NCBI GenBank assembly: GCA_017439715.1
Contig: JAFSIR010000025.1
Coordinates: 1-64,000, forward strand
Direction: 5' to 3'
Length of the DNA stretch: 64,000 nt
DNA from: Clostridia bacterium
GTDB lineage: Bacteria; Bacillota; Clostridia; Christensenellales; QAND01
In this document: piece after piece, positions 24,144-32,755 of the stretch
Numbering within the stretch: position 1 is the stretch's first letter
Layout of the letters: the number at the start of each line of letters is the position of its first letter
Position numbers and translations under genes: made by a program
Notes under the pieces: generated by a model
The model's input: the letters and a program-made list of their open reading frames with translations, nothing else
What the model was told of the DNA's origin: nothing
The model's database searches: none

Positions 24144-25373
24144 TTATTTTTTGGGGACTTTGGACGCAACAAAGAGGTTGCCCAAAGAAACGAGGGCAGC
24201 GAAGAAGAACACATACTGCGGGCCGATGCCCGTCCAGATCAGGCCGCAGAACTGGGCAGCGAGGATGGATACGACATGGTCCAGCGAGATGCCGGTGCTC
24301 AGCGCAGGGGTGACATCCTCCGGCGAGAGGGCGATGGAGCGCAGGTACACGGATTTTACGATGGCGGTTTGCATGCTCATGCGGTCAAGCACAAACATGA
24401 GATACACAATCATCACGCGCCAGCTGTCTGCCGGGATGAGCGAGTTTGTGACCATCCACACCACGATGCCGTACAGCGCATAGATGATGATGAAAGACAG
24501 CGCGTCTGCATACATCATGGTGCGCAGGCCGAAGCGGTCCATCCACTTGCCGAGGGCGCGGTAAAACAAAATGCCGATGAAGCTGGCAATGATGATCAAA
24601 AGGCTGGTAACGTCTGTGCCCTTATGCAAAAGATCAATGATTACCCACGAGCCGTACACATGAGCGACCTGTTTTTGCACGCCGGAAAACACAGTGAGCA
24701 TATAATAATATTTATATTCTTTGCGGAAGAGCAGTTTTTGCCGTTTTTTGGCGCTTTGGCCGGCAGCGATGCCGCGCTTTTTAGCAGTGCTCACCAGATA
24801 AAAAGCGGCAAAAATAGCCAGCAGCATGAACCCTGCGCCGATCAAAAATACGGGCTGCACGCCCTGGGTGAACTTGAAAAAGCCGGTGCGGAACCCAAAA
24901 AAGATGATAAGGCCGGCGATGAAGGCACAGGCTGTTTTGATGGAGGCGATCTGACCCACGCGTTTGCCCACGGCATCCGGCTCTGCCAGCGACATGCCGA
25001 TGGAATCCGTAAGCGGCAGGAACAGGTGCATGCCCTGCGAGTTGATATACAAGAACAGCAGCATCATGCTGAACGGCGGTGTGAACAGGCCCAGCACCGT
25101 CAGCCCTGCGCAGGAAAGCACCTGCGCAATGAGGCTTAACTTCAAATCACCCAACGACCCCAAAAGTGCCACAATTACAAGGCAAATAATGCCGGGCAGC
25201 TCGCGCGGAAACTCAATAAACGCGCGCTGAGACGCCGTTACCTGATACACCTCTTTATAATAATTGGCAAAAATCGCATCGCTGAATCCGTTGCCCAGCG
25301 CGTGCAGGGCTACCAGCAGCATGAAGATATACAGCTCCGGCCGTTTCTTAACGGCGCTCCACCATGCTTTCAT
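24144..25373 (-). CDS. Major facilitator superfamily transporter
   Basis: A 409-residue membrane protein with about 12 helices in two halves, separated by a basic loop around residue 200 (STAKKRGIAAGQSAKKRQK). This is MFS-like, without a recognised substrate signature. ATG 25373 is preferred over an upstream ATG that overlaps the ribosome site; GGAGG lies 9 bases before it. A promoter TTGTGT / 17 bp / TACAAT precedes it on the minus strand. Confidence 0.8.
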   Translation of the reverse strand: MKAWWSAVKKRPELYIFMLLVALHALGNGFSDAIFANYYKEVYQVTASQRAFIEFPRELPGIICLVIVALLGSLGDLKLSLIAQVLSCAGLTVLGLFTPPFSMMLLFLYINSQGMHLFLPLTDSIGMSLAEPDAVGKRVGQIASIKTACAFIAGLIIFFGFRTGFFKFTQGVQPVFLIGAGFMLLAIFAAFYLVSTAKKRGIAAGQSAKKRQKLLFRKEYKYYYMLTVFSGVQKQVAHVYGSWVIIDLLHKGTDVTSLLIIIASFIGILFYRALGKWMDRFGLRTMMYADALSFIIIYALYGIVVWMVTNSLIPADSWRVMIVYLMFVLDRMSMQTAIVKSVYLRSIALSPEDVTPALSTGISLDHVVSILAAQFCGLIWTGIGPQYVFFFAALVSLGNLFVASKVPKK

Positions 25374-25403
25374 TGTGCGCGTCCTCCAAATCATAATAGT
25401 GTT

Positions 25404-25432
25404 ATTGTATCAGCCGCGGCGGGAGAACACAA
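25404..25432 (-). promoter_or_regulatory. Promoter of MFS gene
   Basis: Minus strand TTGTGT (25427-25432), 17 bp, TACAAT (25404-25409) preceded by TGA (extended -10). Confidence 0.65.
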
Positions 25433-25435
25433 GAG

Positions 25436-25464
25436 AAAAGGGCCTTGGACAAGGCCCTTTTTTC
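25436..25464 (-). terminator. Terminator of phosphoesterase gene
   Basis: Stem AAAAGGGCCTT / AAGGCCCTTTT with GGAC loop. Confidence 0.8.
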
Positions 25465-26008
25465 ACATCGTGATGGATAGATACGGGGTGTGAGCCATAA
25501 GCTCGTACACGGTGAACACGCCGTTTTCCAGCATGGCGTAGCTTTTAGGCGTGTTGTTTTTGGGGATGGACACCGAGCCCGGGTTTAAAAAGAACAGGCC
25601 GTTTTTTTCGTGTGCTGTGGGCACATGCGTGTGCCCGGAAAGAAGCGCGTCGCCCATTTGCAGCGGGGGCAGCCGGTCAGGCCCATAGTTGTGGCCGTGT
25701 GTTGCATAGATCGTGCGGGAACACACGTGCAAAACGGCGTATTCCGCCATCACGGGGAAGGGCAGCACCATCTGGTCCACCTCCGCTTCGCAGTTGCCGC
25801 GCACGCACAAAAGACGGTTTTTACAGGCGCTTAAAAGCTCGATTACTTTTTTGGGCGCGTATCCATCGGGCAGGTCGTTCCGCGGGCCGTGATACAATAG
25901 ATCCCCCAGCAGCACCAGTTTGTCCGCCCCGCTCAAGTCAAACGCCTGCAGCAGAGCGCTTACATCAGGGGCTGCGCCGTGCAGGTCGGATGCGATCATC
26001 AGTTTCAT
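25463..26008 (-). CDS. YfcE/MJ0936-type metallophosphoesterase
   Basis: A 181-residue calcineurin-like phosphodiesterase. All metal-site motifs are visible: SDLHG, GDLLYHGPRN, GNCE, THGHNYG and SGHTHVP. Family members split simple phosphodiesters with Mn2+; the natural substrate is usually unknown. ATG 26008 is chosen because GAGGTG lies a few bases upstream. Its own promoter is TTGTTG / 17 bp / TACACT with a TG extension at 26022-26050 on the minus strand. Confidence 0.92.
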   Translation of the reverse strand: MKLMIASDLHGAAPDVSALLQAFDLSGADKLVLLGDLLYHGPRNDLPDGYAPKKVIELLSACKNRLLCVRGNCEAEVDQMVLPFPVMAEYAVLHVCSRTIYATHGHNYGPDRLPPLQMGDALLSGHTHVPTAHEKNGLFFLNPGSVSIPKNNTPKSYAMLENGVFTVYELMAHTPYLSITM

Positions 26009-26021
26009 GTATTTCACCTCG

Positions 26022-26050
26022 AGTGTATCATAACAGGAAAAAAGCAACAA
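26022..26050 (-). promoter_or_regulatory. Promoter of phosphoesterase gene
   Basis: Minus strand TTGTTG (26045-26050), 17-bp spacer ending TGA, TACACT (26022-26027). Confidence 0.6.
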
Positions 26051-26074
26051 AAAAGCCCTCGTGAGGGCTTTTTT
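26049..26074 (-). terminator. Terminator of iron alcohol dehydrogenase gene
   Basis: Stem AAAAGCCCTC / GAGGGCTTTT with T run on the minus strand. It overlaps the -35 region of the next promoter. Confidence 0.85.
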
Positions 26075-26082
26075 GCTGTGTG

Positions 26083-27252
26083 TTACAGGGCGAGAGTGTA
26101 GATAGCTTTGATATCTTCCACGTCCAGGGGCATGAAACAGCCGAGGGGACGGCCGTTCATTTTAACAGCCTGTTCGGCCATGAAATCGAGTTTATCGGTG
26201 GGGAGATTTCCTTCCTTGAAGGAGGTGGGCATATCGAGGGATTTGAAGAAGGCCTTGGTGGCTTCAATACCGGCAAGGGCAGCAGCTTCGGGCGTTTCCG
26301 CAGTGATGCCGAATACTTCTTTAGCATAGCGCACGAAGCGGCCGAGGCGGGCTTTGTGCACATACGTCATCCATGCGGGGATGATGATGGACAGGGTGGC
26401 ACCATGGGCCATATCGTAATGCGCGCTCAGCTCATGCCCGATGCCGTGAGAGGCCCAATCCTGCGCGCGGCCAAGGCCGAGGGCGTTATCGTGAGCAACG
26501 GTGCCGATCCACATGATCTCGGCGCGGGTATCATAATCGTTCGGGTTTGCCATCACCTTGGGACCGAAATCGACAAGGGCACGGAACACGCTTTCGCACA
26601 GGTAATCCATAATGCCAAAGTTTTCGTTATTTGTAAAATACCGCTCCACCACATGGGAGAAAATATCCACCACGCCGCAAGCCGTGAGGTACGGGGGGAG
26701 GGAATAGGTAAGCTCGGGGTTCATAAAGGCGAGCACGGGGCGAATGGCTTCGCTGCCGCAGCCGGCTTTTTCCATGGTTTCTTCGTTGGTGACCACGGTG
26801 TTGGTGCTGCTTTCGCTGCCGGTGGCAGGATAGGTGAGCACTGCGGCCACGGGCAGGGTGTTGACCGGGGGAAGTTTGTGGGCATAGAAATCCCACACAT
26901 CGCCTTCATACAGCGCGCCGAGGCCAATAGCCTTACACACGTCAATCACCGAGCCGCCGCCGACGGCCACGATAAAATCGATCTGTTCTTTTTTGGCGGT
27001 TTCCACCGCTTCGCGCACAAAGGAGAGAACGGGGTTGGGCTTAACGCCGCCGCAGCGCACCACGCGTATGTCTTCAGCTTCCAGATATCCGCAAACCGCA
27101 TCCAGCAGGCCGCTTTTAACAACCGTGCTGCCGCCGTACACCACCAGCACGTTTTGCGCACCGCGGGCTTTAAGCGCTTTGCCGATAGATTTTTCCGCGT
27201 CTTTCCCAAAAACGAAATGGGTGTGCAGATCAAACTCGAAATTGTTCAGCAT
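26083..27252 (-). CDS. Iron-containing alcohol dehydrogenase (butanol dehydrogenase type)
   Basis: A 389-residue group III alcohol dehydrogenase, close in pattern to clostridial BdhA/BdhB and YqhD. It has the GGGSVIDVCKAI nucleotide motif, DIFSHVVERYF (Asp and first His of the metal site) and HGIGHELSAHYDMAHG (remaining His ligands). Expected role: NAD(P)H-dependent reduction of aldehydes to alcohols. ATG 27252 follows AAGGATGG by about 7 bases. It lies 45 bases after the EamA gene, with a GGGGCA / TGCCCC hairpin between, so it may be co-transcribed with 28181-29272 and 27298-28176. Confidence 0.93.
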   Translation of the reverse strand: MLNNFEFDLHTHFVFGKDAEKSIGKALKARGAQNVLVVYGGSTVVKSGLLDAVCGYLEAEDIRVVRCGGVKPNPVLSFVREAVETAKKEQIDFIVAVGGGSVIDVCKAIGLGALYEGDVWDFYAHKLPPVNTLPVAAVLTYPATGSESSTNTVVTNEETMEKAGCGSEAIRPVLAFMNPELTYSLPPYLTACGVVDIFSHVVERYFTNNENFGIMDYLCESVFRALVDFGPKVMANPNDYDTRAEIMWIGTVAHDNALGLGRAQDWASHGIGHELSAHYDMAHGATLSIIIPAWMTYVHKARLGRFVRYAKEVFGITAETPEAAALAGIEATKAFFKSLDMPTSFKEGNLPTDKLDFMAEQAVKMNGRPLGCFMPLDVEDIKAIYTLAL

Positions 27253-27297
27253 GATACAACCATCCTTTTTTATAGTTAGGGGCAGTGCCCCCAAAAA

Positions 27298-28176
27298 TCA
27301 TTTTTTTGCGTCTGTTACCGTGTAATAGGCGGCACCGGCGACGATCAGAAGGCCGCCGCCGAGGGTGGCAAAGGTGGGCAGCTCGCTTAAAAGCAGGAAC
27401 GCCCACAGGGCAGACAAAAACGGCTCGGACAAGCCAACGACGGACACGGTGGACGCGGGCACGAACTTGAGTGCAAAATTAAACATGCTGTGGCCCATGA
27501 AGGTGGGCACCAGCGTGAGCGCCGCGCACAGCAGCAGCGGCACAAAGCCAAAGCCGGTAAGCTGCACGCCCATGAGACACCCTGCAAACAGCAACAGCAC
27601 TGCACAGCCGCCATAGACACAGAAGGTGAGCGCCGTGAGCGACATGGTTTCTCTCAGGCGCTGGTTGCACAGAAGATACACGGCCATGGCGAGCGCGCCG
27701 GCCACGGCGAACAGACAGCCGGACAGGCTGCCGCTATCCCCGCGCCCTGCAAAGGCGATGATGAAAACGCCCACAGCGCAGGGGATAAGGCCGAGAACGG
27801 CGGCTTTTTTGGGCCGGGTTTTAAAGAACACAAGGCCGCCGATGAGCGTGAACACCGGCTGCACGCATAAAAGCGCGGTAGAAGCAAAGGTGCTGATGCG
27901 GCCCAGGGAGCAGAACCAGCACACAAAATGCAGCGCTAAGGCACAGGCGCTCAAAGACACAGTACCGCCCTGCGCTTTCAGGTTTACCGTTTTGCGGTTT
28001 TCTTTTTTGACAAACGCGGGCAGCAGCAGGGCTGCAGCCATGCTCAGCCGCCAGAGCGCAATGGTGACCGGGGGCATTTGCATGCCCAGCAGCAGTTTTA
28101 CAAGCGGACCTGCGCAGGACACGCCCACGGCTCCGATGATCAGCGGCAGAAAGGAAGAAAGGCGGGCATTTTTCAT
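27298..28176 (-). CDS. EamA/DMT family transporter
   Basis: A 292-residue ten-helix EamA transporter, probably a metabolite exporter. Two similar halves are visible, the second starting near residue 150. It begins 4 bases after the stop of the DUF362 gene, so the two share one transcript. Distinct in sequence from the EamA proteins at 11084 and 31808. Confidence 0.9.
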   Translation of the reverse strand: MKNARLSSFLPLIIGAVGVSCAGPLVKLLLGMQMPPVTIALWRLSMAAALLLPAFVKKENRKTVNLKAQGGTVSLSACALALHFVCWFCSLGRISTFASTALLCVQPVFTLIGGLVFFKTRPKKAAVLGLIPCAVGVFIIAFAGRGDSGSLSGCLFAVAGALAMAVYLLCNQRLRETMSLTALTFCVYGGCAVLLLFAGCLMGVQLTGFGFVPLLLCAALTLVPTFMGHSMFNFALKFVPASTVSVVGLSEPFLSALWAFLLLSELPTFATLGGGLLIVAGAAYYTVTDAKK

Positions 28177-28180
28177 GTGT

Positions 28181-29272
28181 TTACACCTTGGTCAGCAAAA
28201 AATCCAGAATGGCGCGGGCGTTCGGCGGGCAGCCGCCGAGGCCTTGGGCAAAGCCGCTGCAGCAGCGGCCGATGCCGATGCCGTTATCCGTTTTACCCTG
28301 ATAGCCCTGCCCGATATGGATGGGCTCGCGCAGGCGGGAGAGCATGCCCATTTCATCCAGCCTGTTCAGGGCGTGGATCAAAGAGCCGTAGCACGCGGAG
28401 CAGGCCTGGTCTGCCTTTACGCAGCGGGCAAGGCCCTGCACAGCGCGGGTGGGGCGAAAGGCACGGTCCTGCCCGTCGGCCGGGCGGTTTATCTCGATAA
28501 GTTCCTTGCCGGTGAACCGTTTGCCGACGCCGAGTTTTTCGCCATGGATGATATACCGCACTTCTTCGGGCGCAAGGCCCAGAAGCGACGCGCCATAGGA
28601 ATCGATCAGCACGCTGTCTGCCCCCAGAATGAGCCGGTTCATGGGTACAGGGTTGCCGCCCTCTTCAAAGTTCAGATCGCCGCAGATGGCGTCAACCAGC
28701 GTAAGGCCGGGACGGAAGGCTTTGTTGAGCAGCGCAATGGGTTTATCCAGCCCCATGGTGTGAAAGCGTCGTTTTTCCCGATCGGGTATGATGCCTTTTA
28801 AGTTTTTCATTGCGCAGGTCATCACCGTTTGGCAATGGCCTTTTAAAACAGGCACGTTGATCAAAAAATCCGCTTCCACGGCGCGGCGGCACAGGCTGAT
28901 CTCCTCGCTCTCAACGGCAACGGCCATGCTGCTGTCGGATTTCAAATCATAGATCGGTACGTTCATGCGGCGGCTAAGCTCAGTATACCCGGCCACTTCA
29001 AAGGCGCGGCGGGTATTATCGCCCACCCAGCTGGATTCAATGATGGTGATATCATTAAACCCGTTTTCCCTTAAATAATCAATGATGCCGGCCACGATCT
29101 CAGGGTGCGTGGTGGCGCCGCTGTTAGCCGGTTTTGCCACAACAAGGTTGGGCTTGATGGCAATGGATGCATTCGCGGGGATCAGTGTTTTCGCGTCTGC
29201 CGCAGTCAGCAGTTCGCGCGCCATGCGCCGCCCGTCTGTTCCGTACTGTACATACAAATGCCTGTCGTCCAT
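28181..29272 (-). CDS. DUF362 domain protein
   Basis: A 363-residue protein of the DUF362 family. Visible pieces are SIAIKPNLVVAKPANSGATTHPEIV, shortened here to the KPNLV and TTHPE motifs, then LINVPVLKGHCQTVMTCAMKNL and several cysteines near the C-terminus (VKADQACSACYGSL, IGRCCSGFAQGLGGCPP). DUF362 proteins often carry Fe-S clusters but their reaction is unknown. ATG 29272 is preferred because AGGGG lies 7 bases upstream; the ATG two codons earlier is too close. Extended -10 promoter TGGTATACT precedes it. Confidence 0.85.
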   Translation of the reverse strand: MDDRHLYVQYGTDGRRMARELLTAADAKTLIPANASIAIKPNLVVAKPANSGATTHPEIVAGIIDYLRENGFNDITIIESSWVGDNTRRAFEVAGYTELSRRMNVPIYDLKSDSSMAVAVESEEISLCRRAVEADFLINVPVLKGHCQTVMTCAMKNLKGIIPDREKRRFHTMGLDKPIALLNKAFRPGLTLVDAICGDLNFEEGGNPVPMNRLILGADSVLIDSYGASLLGLAPEEVRYIIHGEKLGVGKRFTGKELIEINRPADGQDRAFRPTRAVQGLARCVKADQACSACYGSLIHALNRLDEMGMLSRLREPIHIGQGYQGKTDNGIGIGRCCSGFAQGLGGCPPNARAILDFLLTKV

Positions 29273-29302
29273 AGCCATGCCCCTTTAGTTCAAATTTTGT
29301 TT

Positions 29303-29311
29303 AGTATACCA
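29303..29311 (-). promoter_or_regulatory. Extended -10 promoter of DUF362 operon
   Basis: Minus strand TGGTATACT about 30 bases before the start codon; the -35 region is a weak TTTTAT. Confidence 0.55.
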
Positions 29312-29364
29312 TAAATATATAAAGCATAAAATAACACACGAGAAGTTTTTATATTTTTTAATGC

Positions 29365-29435
29365 TTGCGTTTATCCTGTATTCGTTGTACAATAAGGTTA
29401 CTTAGTAAGGTACAAACCCGTAGTATCTACGGTTT
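29365..29435 (+). promoter_or_regulatory. Promoter and leader hairpin of highly expressed aldolase
   Basis: TTGCGT (29365-29370), 17-bp spacer, TACAAT (29388-29393). The leader of about 70 bases contains a 6-bp stem CCGTAG / CTACGG with a TAT loop (29418-29432), which may stabilise the message. Confidence 0.7.
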
Positions 29436-29471
29436 GGAAATATCCTAATAAACTCTAAGGAGGAAAAAATC

Positions 29472-30296
29472 ATGCTCGTTCCTATGAAAGACATCCTCGT
29501 AGCGGCTCGTGAAGGCGGCTACGGCGTAACTGCGCCGAACATCAACAACGAAGATACCCTTCGTGCTGCGATCGAAGCGGCTGTTGAAAACAACGCCCCG
29601 ATGATCCTTGACGTGGGCTTCTCTGCCAACCCCGACATCGTTTGGTTTGGCCGTGTGTGTGAGCAGTTTGCCAAAGAAGCGCCCGTTCCGGTTTGTATCA
29701 ACCAGGACCATGGTGCCAACTTCGAATCCGCTGTTTGGGCGATCCGTGCCGGTTACACCTCCGTCATGGCTGACCGTTCCACCTGCGAATATGAAGAGAA
29801 CATCCGTCTGGTCTCCGAGATCGTCAAAATGGCGCACGCCGTTGGCGTCTCCGTCGAAGCTGAGCTCGGCCACGTTGGCCAGGGCTTCCAGTACGCTGTG
29901 GACCGCGACGCTGCTCTGACCGATCCCGCTCAGGCTGCTGACTATGTTGCCCGCACCGGTATCGACTGTCTGGCTGTTGCCATCGGCACCGCTCACGGCG
30001 AATACAAAGGCACCCCGTACCTCGATTTCGATCGTCTCCATGAGATCTATGACGCGGTTTCCGTCCCGCTGGTTCTGCACGGCGGCTCCGGCACCGGCGA
30101 CGAGAACCTTGCCAAAGCGACCCGCGAAGGCATCAGCAAAGTCAACCTGGCTACCGACCTGTACAAAGCGGGCGCGAAAGCTTGGAACGACGAAGAGTGC
30201 GTCCACCTCAGCCCGGGCTACAAGCTCGTCAAAGCCGGCTACAAAGACAAACTCATCCACTACATGAAACTGTTCAACCAGTGCGGCAAAGCGTAA
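29472..30296 (+). CDS. Class II aldolase (highly expressed paralogue)
   Basis: A 274-residue class II aldolase, paralogue of 9253-10083. Motifs: NQDHGANFES (zinc His and catalytic Asp), EAELGHVGQG, GTAHGEYKG, LVLHGGSGTGDE, KVNLATDLYKAG. Likely glycolytic or sugar-catabolic cleavage of fructose- or tagatose-1,6-bisphosphate. ATG 29472 follows AGGAGG by 7 bases. Codon choice (CGT, GGC, AAC, GAC enriched) is markedly more biased than in the other copy, in line with a strong promoter and leader hairpin. Single-gene transcript ended by a strong terminator. Confidence 0.93.
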   Translation: MLVPMKDILVAAREGGYGVTAPNINNEDTLRAAIEAAVENNAPMILDVGFSANPDIVWFGRVCEQFAKEAPVPVCINQDHGANFESAVWAIRAGYTSVMADRSTCEYEENIRLVSEIVKMAHAVGVSVEAELGHVGQGFQYAVDRDAALTDPAQAADYVARTGIDCLAVAIGTAHGEYKGTPYLDFDRLHEIYDAVSVPLVLHGGSGTGDENLAKATREGISKVNLATDLYKAGAKAWNDEECVHLSPGYKLVKAGYKDKLIHYMKLFNQCGKA

Positions 30297-30324
30297 TTAG
30301 TTACGCATCAGCTAATCATGTAAG

Positions 30325-30353
30325 ACGGCGCGGTTTATCCGCGCCGTTTTTTT
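30325..30353 (+). terminator. Terminator of aldolase gene
   Basis: Stem CGGCGCGG / CCGCGCCG with 5-base loop and seven T. The next 130 bases up to 30480 hold no recognised element. Confidence 0.92.
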
Positions 30354-30480
30354 GTGGGTGGAGATTGTAAAAGAGCATTGGTTTAAAATCTTAGCCATGG
30401 GGCGGTGCATGCCCGCAGGCCAATCTGTGCGCCGAACACCGTTGACCCACAAAACGGGCCCAATGCACAAAAACAGGCAA

Positions 30481-30512
30481 AAAAAAGAACTGCTTAGCAG
30501 TTCTTTTTTTAT
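30481..30512 (-). terminator. Terminator of cysteine-desulfidase-family gene
   Basis: Stem AAAAAAGAACTGC / GCAGTTCTTTTTT with TTA loop. Confidence 0.85.
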
Positions 30513-30517
30513 TCTTC

Positions 30518-31786
30518 TTATTTTAACATGATACGGATGATCTCTTTATCCGTTTCGGACATGCCGTGTTTGGCAAGACGGCCAACGTTTTTGATGGTGT
30601 TTTCCACGCCTTTGGTGATGATGCCGTCGCCCCCTAGAAACTCTTTGCCCATTTCAAACATTTCAAGGCCCATGAGGCCAGCTTCCACGGCCATGGCGAT
30701 CTTGGCTGCACACGAGGGTTTGGCGCCATCGCAAATGGTGCCCGACAGGATAGCCACGGAGTTGACAAGGGTGTGGGCGATCTCGGTGTATCGGCCGCCG
30801 CGCAGATAGCAAATGCCGGTGGCACACCCGCAGCCGGCGCTGATGGCGCCGCAATAGGCGCTCAGGCAGCCGATGCCGGTTTTCTGGTGAATGGTGATCA
30901 AATCGCTGACAACAAGGGCACGGATGAGGGTTTCTTCGTCAACCCCCATTTCGCGCGCGTACACTACCACGGGCACGGAGGCGGTGATGCCCTGATTGCC
31001 GGAGCCGGAAATAATGCACACCGGCATTTCACAGCCGCTCATGCGCGCGTCGGACCCTGCGGCGGCCATGGCGCGGGCCTTGTCTTTCACGGAACAATTT
31101 CCATTTTTATACAGCAGGCGGCCGATGGCTGCGCCGTAATCATTTTCAAGGCCTTCTTCGGCGATGGCCATGTTCAGCTTGATTTGGCGGCGGATCATAT
31201 CCTGCACCATTTCAAGCGGCACGGTTTCAGCGTATTCCACAATGTCTTCCACGGTGAGCAGGCCGCGATCGGCATGGTCCACCTCCTCGGTGATCTCATC
31301 ACCCTTGTATTGCTCGGTAACGTTTTGCCCGTTTGCGGTGACGGAGATAACGTTGGTGTGCCGATCGGCCAGATGCACGGAAGCTTCGCTGTTTCCGGCC
31401 GTGCCGAACAGCTTGATCTCAAACTGTTTATCGGTATCAAGCTCGCTGATCGTCAATTTGCAGGTTTCGAGCAAGGTGTGGATATGGCCCAAATCGTCAG
31501 CCGAAAGGCCCGAGAGCACCTGCAGCTGTTTTTCAGGCGCGTTTGCGGCAATGCCGGCGGCTATAGCGCTTTCAATGCCGTGCATGCCGCCCGTGGCGGG
31601 CACGATAACGGATTTGACATTTTTAATGATGTTGCCGCTCAGCTGCACATTCATATCTTCCGGCTCGGCGCCGAGGGCGCTTGTCAGAATACTGGCGGCA
31701 TAAGCAATGGCGATGGGCTCGGTGCAGCCGGTGGCTAACTGGATCTCTTCGCGCAGGATCTCAGTGTATATTTCCATTCGGTTCAT
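30518..31786 (-). CDS. UPF0597 / L-cysteine desulfidase family protein
   Basis: A 422-residue protein of the UPF0597 family (YhaM/CyuA-like), related to the alpha part of anaerobic L-serine dehydratase. It contains GCTEPIAIAYAA near the N-terminus, SGCEMPVCIISGSGNQG and CGAISAGCGCATG, cysteines suitable for a [4Fe-4S] cluster. Characterised members release sulfide from L-cysteine. The second of two adjacent ATG codons is chosen (6 bases from GGAGG). Extended -10 promoter TGATATACT lies at 31818-31826 on the minus strand. Confidence 0.9.
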   Translation of the reverse strand: MNRMEIYTEILREEIQLATGCTEPIAIAYAASILTSALGAEPEDMNVQLSGNIIKNVKSVIVPATGGMHGIESAIAAGIAANAPEKQLQVLSGLSADDLGHIHTLLETCKLTISELDTDKQFEIKLFGTAGNSEASVHLADRHTNVISVTANGQNVTEQYKGDEITEEVDHADRGLLTVEDIVEYAETVPLEMVQDMIRRQIKLNMAIAEEGLENDYGAAIGRLLYKNGNCSVKDKARAMAAAGSDARMSGCEMPVCIISGSGNQGITASVPVVVYAREMGVDEETLIRALVVSDLITIHQKTGIGCLSAYCGAISAGCGCATGICYLRGGRYTEIAHTLVNSVAILSGTICDGAKPSCAAKIAMAVEAGLMGLEMFEMGKEFLGGDGIITKGVENTIKNVGRLAKHGMSETDKEIIRIMLK

Positions 31787-31807
31787 CATAAGCCTCCAAC
31801 AGTAGGT

Positions 31808-32701
31808 TTATAAATCAAGTATATCACATTTTCTGTTTTTTCGCACTTTTTTGGTGGGCACGGGGAGTTGGGCGAGCAAAGTGGCGACAAAGATCAGTGC
31901 GCAGCCAAGGCCTTCCCGCGCGGTGATGGTTTGGCCCAGAAGCAAAAAACTGCCGATGAGCGCAAAAACGGATTCAAGGCTCAGTACGAGCGATGCGACC
32001 ACGGGGGGCACACTTTTTTGCGCAAATACCTGCAGGGTATACGCGACGCCGCTGGACAAAAGCCCGGTGTATAAAAGCGGGAGGGTGGCGTTGCAAAGGC
32101 CCGAAAGGGTGGGCTGTTCAAAGAACAGCATGAACGCGCCGCTGATGGCACCGCAGGCAAGAAACTGCACGCAGGACAGGGTGAGCGGGTCGGTGTGTGG
32201 GGCGAAATGGTCGATCAACAGAATATGCATGGAAAAGGCCAGCGAGCTTAACAGCACCAGCGTGTCACCCATGGCAAGGCGGAAATCGCCGCCCTTGATG
32301 CACAAAAAATACGCGCCGACAAGGGCGATAAGAACGCACAGCCATTGCAGCGCATGCACCCGAATGCCGCGGAAAAGGCCCAAAAGCGGCACCATCACGA
32401 TGTATGTGACGGATAAAAACCCTGCTTTGGGCACCGTTGTCATCGGCAGGGCAAGCTGCTGCAAAAAAATGGCGAGGCACAGCACTGCGCCGCATAAAAT
32501 GCCGGGTTTGAGGGCGCTTTGGGCAGACGGCTGCCCCAGTACGCGGCGGAAGGGGATGAGCACAAGGCCTCCCAGCGTAAAGCGGACGGCGTTGAACGTA
32601 AGCGGACCCAGATCATCCGCGCCAACGGTTTGCGCAGTGAACGCAAAGCCCCAGATCATGGCGGCGAGCATGAGCATACATAATTTCGGTTTGGCTTTCA
32701 T
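31808..32701 (-). CDS. EamA/DMT family transporter
   Basis: A 297-residue ten-helix EamA transporter (FAFTAQTVGADDLGPLTFNA at the N-terminus is typical). It ends in a basic tail KKVRKNRK. A minus-strand TATACT at 32709-32714 would put the message start almost at the ATG, so a leaderless or very short leader transcript is possible; no good ribosome site is visible. It is followed after 21 bases by the UPF0597 gene, which has its own promoter. Confidence 0.88.
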   Translation of the reverse strand: MKAKPKLCMLMLAAMIWGFAFTAQTVGADDLGPLTFNAVRFTLGGLVLIPFRRVLGQPSAQSALKPGILCGAVLCLAIFLQQLALPMTTVPKAGFLSVTYIVMVPLLGLFRGIRVHALQWLCVLIALVGAYFLCIKGGDFRLAMGDTLVLLSSLAFSMHILLIDHFAPHTDPLTLSCVQFLACGAISGAFMLFFEQPTLSGLCNATLPLLYTGLLSSGVAYTLQVFAQKSVPPVVASLVLSLESVFALIGSFLLLGQTITAREGLGCALIFVATLLAQLPVPTKKVRKNRKCDILDL

Positions 32702-32717
32702 AAGGCTCAGTATAACA

Positions 32718-32746
32718 CAAAAAGGCCGCTAACGCGGCCTTTTTTT
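32718..32746 (-). terminator. Terminator of Ig-like surface protein gene
   Basis: Stem AAAAAGGCCGC / GCGGCCTTTTT with TAAC loop; T run in both directions. Confidence 0.85.
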
Positions 32747-32755
32747 AATCAGGGA

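Noticed and set aside
24129-25139. A 336-codon plus-strand frame over the MFS gene
   Set aside because: His/Gln/Glu-rich shadow of the membrane protein gene on the other strand; no ribosome site.
26080-27279. A 399-codon plus-strand frame over the iron alcohol dehydrogenase
   Set aside because: Complete motif set of the dehydrogenase on the minus strand makes this an antisense shadow.
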